Positions 50,313 through 57,858 of a stretch of DNA of 64,000 nucleotides are shown piece after piece; the first letter of the stretch is position 1; each line of letters opens with the position of its first letter. The notes beneath the pieces are model-generated. The model saw nothing but the letters and a program-made list of their open reading frames with translations, had not been told where the DNA came from and made no database searches. Location of the stretch: the NCBI GenBank assembly GCA_035762545.1, contig DASTOM010000024.1, positions 284,910 through 348,909 on the forward strand. Reading direction: 5' to 3'. The stretch comes from JANQRA01 sp035762545. GTDB lineage: Bacteria; Actinomycetota; Acidimicrobiia; Spongiisociales; ZC4RG35. A program made the position numbers and the translations under genes.

Positions 50313-51188
50313 GGGGCTTGCCCGACTGTTCTTCCCGCGTCTCTTCGGCGCCGACCCGCCCTTTGAACTCAGCCTGACCCCGTTTGGCGTGTCTCCATAG
50401 TGTCTGCGAAAGCTGTTCGTCATGTGCGAATGGTCGTAGAAGCCCGACTCGACCGCCACGGTTGCCAGGTCGTCTGCGCCCTCGAGGATCAATGACAGAG
50501 CGTTCGATAGACGAAGCCGCATCCGGCGCCTGGATACCGTCTCGCCGGTGAGCTCTCTGAATGATCGGCTCAGGTGGTGACTCGAATAGCCGACTGCGTG
50601 GGCCACCTCGGCAAGCCCGCAGTCCTCACGAAAGTGGACGGCGAGGTATTCGTCGACGCGCCGAACCGCTTCGTTGGGGCTGGCAGACCGTTCCGGGTAA
50701 GCCTCCGATAACTGGCTCAGGGCGTTGACGGTGAACTCTTCGAGTTCCAGAGCTCCGACCTCCCCATCCATGGCGGAGGTGACCAGTCGCCGCACACCGA
50801 GGTCCACCGCGGAACTGGTTGCGCCAGCCAGGACGCGGAATCGTCCGGAGAGTGAGAGGAAGGAGTCCGCCATCGCTGGCGACATCGCGATGAACGCGCT
50901 CGCATCGTGGCCTCCAAACGGGTGCTGCACCCGTCGCGATTGACCCGTGCTGAGAAGGATGCCCTTGGCAGCCGTGGCGACGACCTTCGACCCTTCGAGA
51001 TCGATCACGAAGACCCCCGAGAGGGGAAACACCAGAGTGAACTTGTCCTCGACCTCTTCGACTTCGACACCATCCGACACGGCGCCGCACCGGGACAGCC
51101 CAAAGGCAAGTTGGTTGGTGGTCTGGAGGAGGGTGGTCTCCGGCACCGGAATATCGTACCGACGGCCCGAATTCGCACCGATTTCCAA
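50307..51188 (-). CDS. AraC-family transcriptional regulator
   Basis: 293 residues. The C-terminal ~100 residues hold two HTH motifs: CGLAEVAHAVGYSSHHLSRSF and DLATVAVESGFYDHSHMTNS followed by FRRHYGDTPNGVR. The N-terminal domain (VFPLSGVFVIDLEGSKVVAT) looks like an AraC ligand-binding cupin-like fold. Overlaps the histidine kinase gene by 6 bp at its 3' end and is divergent (22 bp) from the NTF2-like gene, which it may control. Confidence 0.88.
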   Translation of the reverse strand: MEIGANSGRRYDIPVPETTLLQTTNQLAFGLSRCGAVSDGVEVEEVEDKFTLVFPLSGVFVIDLEGSKVVATAAKGILLSTGQSRRVQHPFGGHDASAFIAMSPAMADSFLSLSGRFRVLAGATSSAVDLGVRRLVTSAMDGEVGALELEEFTVNALSQLSEAYPERSASPNEAVRRVDEYLAVHFREDCGLAEVAHAVGYSSHHLSRSFRELTGETVSRRRMRLRLSNALSLILEGADDLATVAVESGFYDHSHMTNSFRRHYGDTPNGVRLSSKGGSAPKRRGKNSRASPL

Positions 51189-51210
51189 GCCGGCGCCGCA
51201 ACTGACACCG

Positions 51211-51642
51211 ATGCTGTCACCTATGCGCCATACAACGATTGGGCTCTCAGATGAGGACGCGATCCGACAGCACGTGGTCTCCCTATTTGACGCCTATCTG
51301 GCCGGGGATCTCGAGACGCTGCGTGCTGGGCGGATCGAGGACTGGAAAGGATTCCAGATCAGGAGTACGAGGCTCGTGCGCGGCATCGACCAATATATGA
51401 AGGACCTGAGGGATGCAATGGGTGGTCTCTCGGTCGACAGCTACGAGTTCCTCGACTTCGAGATCGACATCGAGGGCGACCTCGGAATCGTCTATTACCT
51501 CGCCCGCGACTTCCTCAGTGCATCTGACGATGTGAACTCACCCAAAACGATCCTCATACGCAGCATCGACATCTACCGCCGGGTGAGCGGGAACTGGACC
51601 CAGATCGGTTCGAACATTTGTGCCGTTCCCGACTCGCGGTGA
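51211..51642 (+). CDS. SnoaL/NTF2-like protein
   Basis: 143 residues, cone-shaped alpha+beta fold: long N-terminal helix (DAIRQHVVSLFDAYLAGDLE), then strands (LSVDSYEFLDFEIDIEGDLG, IVYYLARDFLS, IDIYRRVSGNWTQIGSNICA). SnoaL-like domains act as small enzymes or ligand binders. Start ATG 51211 or ATG 51223. The stop overlaps the next start (GTGA), coupling it to an MFS transporter. Confidence 0.78.
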   Translation: MLSPMRHTTIGLSDEDAIRQHVVSLFDAYLAGDLETLRAGRIEDWKGFQIRSTRLVRGIDQYMKDLRDAMGGLSVDSYEFLDFEIDIEGDLGIVYYLARDFLSASDDVNSPKTILIRSIDIYRRVSGNWTQIGSNICAVPDSR

Positions 51643-52871
51643 CCGCTCCGGCTCTCGACCAGCGATTCCGTTTTGGGAGGCTTTGGACAGCCGCAGTCGC
51701 CTCCAACCTGGGTGACGGGCTGGTACTGGTCGCCTTTCCTCTACTCGCTGCCTCGATCACATCGGAGCCACTCGCCATCGCCGGAATCACAATCGTCGCC
51801 GGGCTCCCCTGGCTCATCTTCGGTGCGATCTCGGGAGCATTGGTCGATCGATTCGATAGACGGGTCCTCATGGTCTGGTTCGACTCGATGCGGGCAGTGG
51901 CTGTCAGCGTGTTCGCAGGAGCCGTCTGGGCTGAGGTCGCACCACTCTGGTCGCTGTACTTGGTAGTTGCGATGATCGCTGCCGGCGAGACAGTGGTGGA
52001 CACATCGGCACAGTCACTCCTGCCCGCGTTGGTACCGAAGAGTCGACTCGACCTCGCCAACGGTCGGCTCTTCTCGACGATGATCGTGGCTCATCGGTTC
52101 GTCGGGCCACCCTTGGGCGGGTTCTTGTTTGCGGCGGCGGCAGTCCTTCCATTCGTTGCCGACTCGGCAACTTTCGCCGTCGCCGCCGTTCTCATGTTTG
52201 GCCTCCGCGGTCGATTCAGGCCCGAATCGGCTGATCTGACCATCCCCCAGCGGCTGGCCGGCAGCATCAAGGAGGGACTCGTATGGCTGTGGAGGGAACA
52301 GCCCATCCGAACCTTCGCCATCGGCGCTGCTCTCCTGAACATCGGGATCATGGCTGGGGAGGCCATTCTCGTGCTGTACGCGAGTGAGGAGCTGGGTCTG
52401 GGAGGGGTGGGTTTTGGCGCCCTGTTCGTCGCCAGCGCCGCCGGCTATGCCGCTGGGTCTGCCCTCGCTCCGCTCATGACCGCACGTCGCTCGAGATTGC
52501 GGATCGTCTCGCTCAGCGTCGGGGTGATCGCCATGTCCCTCTTCGGCATCGGGCTGACTCGTGAGTGGGCGGTGGCAACGGTGGGCCTGTTCGCCATAGG
52601 GGTGGCCAGCGGGCTCTGGGATGTCATCGCAGTCTCCTACCGCCAAGCGGCCGTGCCAGATCGTCTTCGGGGCAGGATCATGGCGGCCTACCGGATGATC
52701 GCCCACGGGTCCGTGCCGGTCGGCGCTCTCCTCGGTGGCCTGGTGGCGACTTTATGGGATCCGGGATCTTCTTTCGTCGCCGGAGGGCTCGTGGTGTTGG
52801 GCGCCGTCTTCTACGTGGCGATCCGGCTTCGCGGCGTCGAACTCGATCCGTCCAGCGTGACACCTCGCTGA
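51639..52871 (+). CDS. MFS transporter (enterobactin-exporter-like group)
   Basis: 410 residues, 12 helices. N-terminal LWTAAVASNLGDGLVLVAFP and GALVDRFDRRVLMVWFDSMR (motif A-like DRFDRR) are typical of the EntS/YfiS type. GTG 51639 overlaps the preceding stop. Likely exports a small molecule; the NTF2-like partner might detoxify or bind the same compound. That link is inference. Confidence 0.87.
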   Translation: MTAPALDQRFRFGRLWTAAVASNLGDGLVLVAFPLLAASITSEPLAIAGITIVAGLPWLIFGAISGALVDRFDRRVLMVWFDSMRAVAVSVFAGAVWAEVAPLWSLYLVVAMIAAGETVVDTSAQSLLPALVPKSRLDLANGRLFSTMIVAHRFVGPPLGGFLFAAAAVLPFVADSATFAVAAVLMFGLRGRFRPESADLTIPQRLAGSIKEGLVWLWREQPIRTFAIGAALLNIGIMAGEAILVLYASEELGLGGVGFGALFVASAAGYAAGSALAPLMTARRSRLRIVSLSVGVIAMSLFGIGLTREWAVATVGLFAIGVASGLWDVIAVSYRQAAVPDRLRGRIMAAYRMIAHGSVPVGALLGGLVATLWDPGSSFVAGGLVVLGAVFYVAIRLRGVELDPSSVTPR

Positions 52872-52929
52872 AGCGACCATGTCCACCGATTCCCCCACTG
52901 CTTCCCTTCCAACCATCCGCGCACCCAGC

Positions 52930-53709
52930 TCACGAATTCGACTCGATGTACGACAGGGCCAGCTCGTTCGGCGGGCAGAACTGTGTCGCTGCAGCGAGGA
53001 GGAGCGGCCCGACTCCGTCGATCCCCGCTTCGAGGGGAGACCTCACGATCAACGCCTCCCCCGGCCGCCGATTCTCGAAGAGGTCCCAGATGCTTCCCGG
53101 GCCGGGATGGGGGTACGTCTCGATGTGAGACATCAACACACCGCTTGGCGACGGTGTCGCCACGAAAAGCACATACTGATCGTTCGGTGGTGCCGACCAT
53201 CCGCCGCGACTGAGATACACCGCCTCACCGACGTTCGTGGAGGCCTTCGCCACCTCGGTCAGGAACAGATGCAGTTCGCCTACACCGGGCTCGGCTCCCG
53301 CCTGTTCTGGCGGGAGCGGCGCCGACAGGATGAGGGCATCAGCCTCCACGCTGTCATCTCCCCCGAACCGGCTGGCGAGGAGCAGCATCGCCGAACCTTC
53401 ATCCCACAGCGCAGCTTCACGCCGGAACCCCTCGCCGACCTCCGATCGGGCGAGAGAACCGCGTCCCATGCGGCTCACCAGATCGACGTCGGGCGGCGTT
53501 CTGTGCGTCGTGATCGTCCCATCTTCGTGAAACAGGGACAGAAGACCACCCATAGGCAAGCCCAACAAGACCGTGGCGAACCGCTGCCCCGGCTGCACCA
53601 GATGATCCGGTGGGTTAATGGGCTCGGATTTGGACACCGGAGCAATGGCAGTCCGGGAGCCAACCCTTGTCAAAGGACGGGGCGTCCCCGGAACCCGGCG
53701 TTGCGCCAT
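52930..53709 (-). CDS. Uncharacterised soluble protein
   Basis: 259 residues from ATG 53709; longer frames are possible but add residues of poor composition. Contains FATVLLGLPMGGLLSLFHED, HLFLTEVAKASTNVGEAVYL and SHIETYPHPGPGSIWDLFEN. No membrane helix; no enzyme motif that I recognise. The base composition is ordinary for the window. It stands alone at the edge of the stress cluster, divergent from the PRC-barrel gene. Hypothetical. Confidence 0.55.
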   Translation of the reverse strand: MAQRRVPGTPRPLTRVGSRTAIAPVSKSEPINPPDHLVQPGQRFATVLLGLPMGGLLSLFHEDGTITTHRTPPDVDLVSRMGRGSLARSEVGEGFRREAALWDEGSAMLLLASRFGGDDSVEADALILSAPLPPEQAGAEPGVGELHLFLTEVAKASTNVGEAVYLSRGGWSAPPNDQYVLFVATPSPSGVLMSHIETYPHPGPGSIWDLFENRRPGEALIVRSPLEAGIDGVGPLLLAAATQFCPPNELALSYIESNS

Positions 53710-53719
53710 TGCCCATCTT

Positions 53720-53745
53720 GTTAGGTCGGCGGATCGTTCGGGTAA
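53720..53745 (+). promoter_or_regulatory. SigB/SigF-type promoter motif
   Basis: GTTA (53720-53723), 16-nt spacer, GGGTAA (53740-53745), 26 bp before the PRC-barrel start. One base off at each element. Confidence 0.55.
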
Positions 53746-53771
53746 ATCACTGACAAGGCGAAAGGAGAGCC

Positions 53772-54122
53772 ATGACATATGACATCTACATGTATGAGGT
53801 CGCTGTGATGCCAGAAGGCGAGACCCCAGACATTTCTGGGTTCGAGGTCGAGGCGACCGACGGATCCATCGGTCACGTTGACGAGCACACTTACGATACG
53901 GGAGCCAGCTTTCTGGTGGTCGACACTGGTCCATGGATTTTCGGGAAGAAAGTCATGCTTCCAGCGGGTGTGATCCGCGAAGTAGACCTCGACAACGAGG
54001 TGATCTACGTGGACCGCACCAGGGACGAGATCAAGGATTCGCCCGTTTTCGACGAGACCACCTACCGCGACGAGACCTACCGGAGCGATCTGGGCGACTA
54101 TTACGCCCGCAAGCAGATGTAG
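53772..54122 (+). CDS. PRC-barrel domain protein
   Basis: 116 residues; ATG 53772 with AAAGGAGA upstream. A beta-rich PRC barrel (VEATDGSIGHVDEHTYDTGA, SFLVVDTGPWIFGKKVMLPA, GVIREVDLDNEVIYVDRTRD), the fold used in ribosome maturation and photosynthetic reaction-centre H subunits. In actinobacteria single PRC proteins are usually stress-linked and of unknown role. A SigB-like promoter precedes it. Confidence 0.85.
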   Translation: MTYDIYMYEVAVMPEGETPDISGFEVEATDGSIGHVDEHTYDTGASFLVVDTGPWIFGKKVMLPAGVIREVDLDNEVIYVDRTRDEIKDSPVFDETTYRDETYRSDLGDYYARKQM

Positions 54123-54651
54123 CCGCCTTCACGACCAACTCACAAGGGCCCTTTTCATGTACTTTCAACAGTGCGGCAGTCGACCCCTTGGTGGCGCCAA
54201 GAGCGTTGGCAAGGGGTCCTCGCCGAAGAGAACCAAGTATAAGTCGACGAAGCCTTCAAGCGCTTCGCCGGCAGAGTCAGGGCACCAACCTCAAGCTGGT
54301 CGAAGTGTGCAACGCAGCCGTCAGCGTCGCTCCATCAGAACGACCAGGGCCTCTCGAAAGCGGTCGACTGTCGACATGTCGATCTCGCCGTCGACCCTTG
54401 GGACGACTGCCCCCGGGCCGACCCAGACCTTCCATATCTATGTCTAGTTTGTGATCTCGTGTTCCACCATGGGCCTTCTTGGGACGGTAAGGAGACCGTG
54501 GCAGGGGCTACACATCGATCTTCTCGCGCAAATGAATGCCCCACGGTGCGGTGCGGGTCGTTGGACCCGAGCGCCCACGCTCGGGAAATGGAGTAATCGG
54601 CCGATCTGTTGCGTATGACGGGCGCACCAGAGACGCGATCATTGAACCAAC
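54123..54651. other. 529-bp stretch without a supported gene
   Basis: No open frame has the composition of a real gene; the longest are antisense or Arg/Ser-rich. It contains one clean hairpin, CCCGAGCG-CCCA-CGCTCGGG at 54566-54585, 66 bp before the GHKL gene, that could end transcription or act on the mRNA leader. Confidence 0.5.
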
Positions 54652-55038
54652 GTGACTGATTACGACCATACAGCCCGAGTGACGATTGCCACGTCTGACG
54701 GTGCCCCGGCTGGGGCACGGAGGTTCCTGGGCAGCCAGCGAGCATCGTGGATGGATGACGACATGATGTCCGACACACTGTTGGTGGTGTCCGAAGTGGT
54801 GAGCAACGCCATCAAGCACGGGGGGGTCGGAGACGCCATAGACCTGATGGTGCGAATCTCGGGAGACGCCCTCTGGGTGGGAGTGACTCAGCCTCGCGAC
54901 TTTGCAGTGTCAATGCCCTCGGAAAGCGGATATGGCTTGATACTGGTGGACGTCCTGTCCTCGCGCTGGGGAACCCTCGACTGGTCCGATGGGACGCTTG
55001 TCTGGTTCGAGATGGAAAGGAAGCGCGAAAAGAGTTGA
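54652..55038 (+). CDS. GHKL ATPase-like protein (RsbW/anti-sigma type), degenerate G1 box
   Basis: 128 residues from GTG 54652. N box LLVVSEVVSNAIKHGG and a G2-like segment SGYGLILVDVLSSRWG are those of the small HATPase_c_2 proteins that act as anti-sigma factors or switch kinases. The G1 box, normally DxGxG, reads VGVTQPRDFAV, without the conserved Asp. It lies 1.3 kb from a SigB-type sigma gene; it may bind that sigma without hydrolysing ATP. Partner not proven. Confidence 0.75.
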   Translation: MTDYDHTARVTIATSDGAPAGARRFLGSQRASWMDDDMMSDTLLVVSEVVSNAIKHGGVGDAIDLMVRISGDALWVGVTQPRDFAVSMPSESGYGLILVDVLSSRWGTLDWSDGTLVWFEMERKREKS

Positions 55039-55072
55039 GGGGACGAAGCGAAGACCGGAGATCGCGTCCCGT

Positions 55073-55261
55073 CTAGCGAAGACGACCGCGGATACGGGGG
55101 AAGTGGGTCGCCGTGTGAACAAAGCAGGTCTCTCTGTTGTTGTACCTGTTGAGACGAGTTTCACACTCCGGTTGGGAGCACCTGCGCTCTTCGTCCGTCA
55201 CCTGCGGCTTCCTCCCCCGAGTCTTGGGGATCCGTCCCACTATTGCCGGTTGGTCTTGCAT
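55073..55261 (-). CDS. Small zinc-finger-like protein
   Basis: 62 residues from ATG 55261 (or GTG 55264). A Cys/His cluster CSQPECETRLNRYN-(4)-TCFVHT gives C-x4-C-x13-C-x2-H, a pattern seen at the C-terminus of some actinobacterial regulators (C...C-x-TxLSRYN...C-x2-H). Basic ends (GRIPKTRGRKP; FPRIRGRLR) suggest nucleic acid binding. The Shine-Dalgarno is weak. Lies in the stress cluster, downstream of the 55335-55556 gene on the same strand. Confidence 0.55.
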   Translation of the reverse strand: MQDQPAIVGRIPKTRGRKPQVTDEERRCSQPECETRLNRYNNRETCFVHTATHFPRIRGRLR

Positions 55262-55334
55262 CACGCCTACGAGTTACCCGATCAAGTGGTTTGGGAATCG
55301 TTCTCCAGTCCCCTGACCAGAAAATACCTGCTGG

Positions 55335-55556
55335 CTATTGGGTAGACGAGACAAGGGCCTCACCGTCTTCTAGCGACTCGGTCCCCATGAGAGCTTCTAA
55401 CAAATCCTCATGTGCGAGGGCCTGGAGAACCCCCTGAGCGCGTCTGAGTCCCAACTCGGGCCCTAGCTCCCAGATGAAATGTGACAAACCGTGGGCGAAA
55501 CAATCGATCGCCTTGTCGCTTGGTACAGATTTCATAGACACCAATCTCTTGTTCAC
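55335..55556 (-). CDS. Leaderless 73-residue protein, SigB-type promoter
   Basis: Begins at GTG 55556 (VNKRLVSMKSVPSDKAIDCF), predicted helical (LSHFIWELGPELGLRRAQGV, LQALAHEDLLEALMG), acidic C-terminus. A perfect GTTT-N15-GGGTAT promoter ends 6 nt before the GTG, so transcription would begin at or next to the start codon: a leaderless mRNA. The promoter is the main evidence for a real gene. An internal ATG (55535) is the alternative. No homologous family is known to me. Confidence 0.65.
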   Translation of the reverse strand: MNKRLVSMKSVPSDKAIDCFAHGLSHFIWELGPELGLRRAQGVLQALAHEDLLEALMGTESLEDGEALVSSTQ

Positions 55557-55562
55557 TCTGGA

Positions 55563-55587
55563 ATACCCGGTGGATGGCTGGCGAAAC
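55563..55587 (-). promoter_or_regulatory. SigB/SigF-type promoter motif (perfect)
   Basis: On the minus strand GTTT (55587-55584), 15-nt spacer, GGGTAT (55568-55563). Exact match to the SigF/SigB consensus. Its -10 lies 6 nt before GTG 55556. Confidence 0.75.
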
Positions 55588-55626
55588 CGTCCGTCGCCGA
55601 ACAAAGGAGTGCGGGCGCCGTGCCCG

Positions 55627-56337
55627 CTAGAGGGTGAGTTCGGCGCGCATCCCTTCCAGAGCTGACTTGAGGATTCGGGATACGTTCATCTGCGACATCC
55701 CTACGAGTGCGGCGATCTCGCGCTGTGTCATGTCCTCATAGAAGCGAAGATAGAGAATCTGACGGTCCCGCTCCGACCGGGCAGCGAGGACTGGCTCGAT
55801 ATCCGCCATTTCGAGCATCAGATCGATGTTGGCGTCATCCTGGCCGAACATCGTGCCGCGTGATTCTGATGACTCCCCCTCGTCGATCGACTCTGGGCGA
55901 TACGCCGCGGAGACCGCCGACGCCTCAACAACCTCTTCCACACTGAGTCCGACGGCATTTGACACCTCTTCGATGGTCGGGGGACGGCCCAACTGTCGGT
56001 GCAGATCCTCGCTGGCTTGCCGTGTCTCCAGGAATCGATCTTTCAGCCCTCTCGGAACTCGTAGAGCCCAGCCGCGGTCGCGAAAATGGCGTCTTATCTC
56101 CCCCAGGATGGTGGGTACCGCGTATGAGACGAATGGAACTCCATACTTGGGTTCGAACCGGTCAATGGCATTGACCAGCCCCACCATTGCAACTTGCACA
56201 AGGTCCTCGCGGTCCTCGCCTCGGCCGTCGTATCGGTTGGCCAGGTCAAAGGCAAGGTGCCTATAGATGTCGACGAGCTGTCGTCGCGCCTCGCGGTCGG
56301 GACGACGCTCGAAGATATCGATGTGTTCGATCTGCAT
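55627..56337 (-). CDS. SigB/SigF-family RNA polymerase sigma factor
   Basis: 236 residues of the group 3 sigma type. Region 2: YRHLAFDLANRYDGRGEDRE, DLVQVAMVGLVNAIDRFEPK, YGVPFVSYAVPTILGEIRRH and FRDRGWALRVPRGLKD. Region 3: LHRQLGRPPTIEEVSNAVGL. Region 4: RDRQILYLRFYEDMTQREIA, then ALVGMSQMNVSRILKSALEG. ATG 56337 has no Shine-Dalgarno but a GTTT-N17-GGGTAC promoter ends 10 nt upstream, so the message is nearly leaderless and probably self-activated. Controls general stress genes in relatives. The GHKL protein at 54.7 kb is a candidate anti-sigma. Confidence 0.92.
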   Translation of the reverse strand: MQIEHIDIFERRPDREARRQLVDIYRHLAFDLANRYDGRGEDREDLVQVAMVGLVNAIDRFEPKYGVPFVSYAVPTILGEIRRHFRDRGWALRVPRGLKDRFLETRQASEDLHRQLGRPPTIEEVSNAVGLSVEEVVEASAVSAAYRPESIDEGESSESRGTMFGQDDANIDLMLEMADIEPVLAARSERDRQILYLRFYEDMTQREIAALVGMSQMNVSRILKSALEGMRAELTL

Positions 56338-56347
56338 CGACGACGGA

Positions 56348-56374
56348 GGTACCCCGGCGAAGACCAATTACAAA
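56348..56374 (-). promoter_or_regulatory. SigB/SigF-type promoter of the sigma gene
   Basis: Minus strand GTTT (56374-56371), 17-nt spacer, GGGTAC (56353-56348). Predicts autoregulation with a start a few bases before ATG 56337. Confidence 0.6.
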
Positions 56375-56543
56375 CCAGGTCGCGAAAACTGACGCTAATC
56401 CGAAGCCGCGTGTCCCGCCGCCCCGCGAGCGCAGCGGGCATCGACCGGCCACCGAGGTTCGCCGCCTAGCCGTGACATCGAACCCACAGCGCTCCAGGCG
56501 CTGCCAATCGAATGAAACGTCCCCTCTCGACGCCGAAGCGGGC

Positions 56544-57002
56544 TTACCCCGAACGCTCCACCACGCCTCTCCATCCACCCGTTTCACCCCGACGGCTCTC
56601 GATGAACTCCTTGAACCGCTTGAGATCACCTTTGGTACGAGCCGCCATCAGGCCGGTCAGGTCGGCCACATGTTCGCTCAGGCCTTCGGGGTCGAAACGC
56701 ATCTGCAGGGTCACTCTGGTCGTGTCGTCGTCTAGAGCATGGAAGGTAACGACACCCGATTGCTCAGGGCCTGACCTGGAGGTCCAAGCTATGCGCTGAT
56801 CCGGAGTCTGCTCGGTTATCTCTGCCTCGAAGCTCCTCTCCACCCCGGCGATCTCCACCTGCCAGGAGAGATGAGTGTCATCGATCTGTTTCACCATCTC
56901 GACACCTTCCATGAACTCCGGAAAGTCCTCGAACTGGGTCCACTGGTTGTATGCGGTACGGACGTCCACTTCCACGTCGACCGACTGCGTTATCTCGCCC
57001 AT
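56544..57002 (-). CDS. SRPBCC/START-like protein (polyketide-cyclase type)
   Basis: 152 residues; ATG 57002 with AAAGGAG 5 nt upstream. The helix-grip fold starts with MGEITQSVDVEVDVRTAYNQ, followed by WTQFEDFPEFMEGVEMVKQI (the common xxxFPxFMxGVxxV) and ends with TKGDLKRFKEFIESR. Stress-induced members of this group (e.g. coenzyme Q-binding-like/YndB) bind hydrophobic ligands; the substrate is unknown. A perfect SigB-type promoter precedes it. Confidence 0.85.
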   Translation of the reverse strand: MGEITQSVDVEVDVRTAYNQWTQFEDFPEFMEGVEMVKQIDDTHLSWQVEIAGVERSFEAEITEQTPDQRIAWTSRSGPEQSGVVTFHALDDDTTRVTLQMRFDPEGLSEHVADLTGLMAARTKGDLKRFKEFIESRRGETGGWRGVVERSG

Positions 57003-57035
57003 CGCTGCTCCTTTGCTCATGGGTCTGGTCTTCAA

Positions 57036-57060
57036 GTACCCAACAGCTCCAGCCGCAAAC
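57036..57060 (-). promoter_or_regulatory. SigB/SigF-type promoter motif
   Basis: Minus strand GTTT (57060-57057), 15-nt spacer, GGGTAC (57041-57036); 33 bp before the SRPBCC start codon. Confidence 0.72.
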
Positions 57061-57166
57061 GGGTCGCGACCTCCACGAAGGGACCATGCTGAACGGAGCG
57101 TCCAGCGCCAGCGAGAGGAAAGACGACGCGCCGTTTCAACAGCCGCAGCATCGGCAATCAATCGGT

Positions 57167-57780
57167 ATGTCGATTCGGATTGGCCTGTCAGGATGGGGTT
57201 ACGAACCCTGGTCGGGCAGCTACTACCCGCCGAATCTGCCCAAGTCCCAGTGGCTCGCGTTCGTGTCACGCGATTTCGCGACTGTGGAGGTCAACAGGAG
57301 CTTCTACTCGCTGCTACGCCGGTCTATCGGTTCCCGAGACCTTCAGATTTGCCGTCGAAGGCAGCAGATACATCACTCATCTGAACGCGCTTCGGGAAGT
57401 CGACGGACCACTCGCCAACTTCGTCGTGTCGGGTGTCCTCGAGTCAACAGACAAACTCGACACATGTCTGTGGCAACTGCCACACAGCCGCAGGATCGCA
57501 CCGGATCTCATCGCGGGATTCCTGGCGCGGTTGCCTGGCTCCCTCGCCCAGGCCGCCGAACTGGCGACAGGCCACGACCATCGGGTATCTGGCTACGAGC
57601 CACCGGGCCTACTTTCGGCGCCCCTACGACAGCGGATACGGAGATCGCGCTCTCGACCACTGGTCGGACCGAATCTCAGAACTCGCGGAGCATGGCGACG
57701 TGCTCGTTTATTTCGACAACGACGGGCACGCTCACGCAACGCGCGATGCGCTCTCCCTGGCTCAAAGGGTTGCCGCCTGA
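57167..57780 (+). pseudogene. DUF72-family gene, deleted and frameshifted
   Basis: MSIRIGLSGWGYEPWSGSYY and ATVEVNRSFYSLL are the family N-terminus in frame 1. The frame moves at about 57325 to give PETFRFAVEGSRYITHLNAL and LDTCLWQLPHSRR in frame 2, then shifts again to the C-terminal GYGDRALDHWSDRISELAEH, then GDVLVYFDNDGHAHA in frame 3. The middle ~70-80 residues of a normal ~240-residue DUF72 protein are missing. So it is a true decayed copy, not just a sequencing slip. Confidence 0.8.
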
Positions 57781-57804
57781 AAAGCGACTTTCGAGCACTC
57801 TTCC

Positions 57805-57829
57805 GTTTCACCTCCTCTCCTTGGGGTAT
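57805..57829 (+). promoter_or_regulatory. SigB/SigF-type promoter motif (perfect)
   Basis: GTTT (57805-57808), 15-nt spacer, GGGTAT (57824-57829), 29 bp before the ferritin-like gene. Exact consensus. Confidence 0.78.
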
Positions 57830-57858
57830 CTAGAAGCGGCACCGACGAAGGAGGCACC

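Noticed and set aside
54157..54447. Small Ser/Arg-rich open frame in the 529-bp gap
   Set aside because: Composition and lack of Shine-Dalgarno or promoter argue against coding; no recognisable motif.
54989..55345. 118-codon plus-strand frame after the GHKL gene
   Set aside because: It lies opposite the small zinc-finger-like gene and has no plausible start or family.
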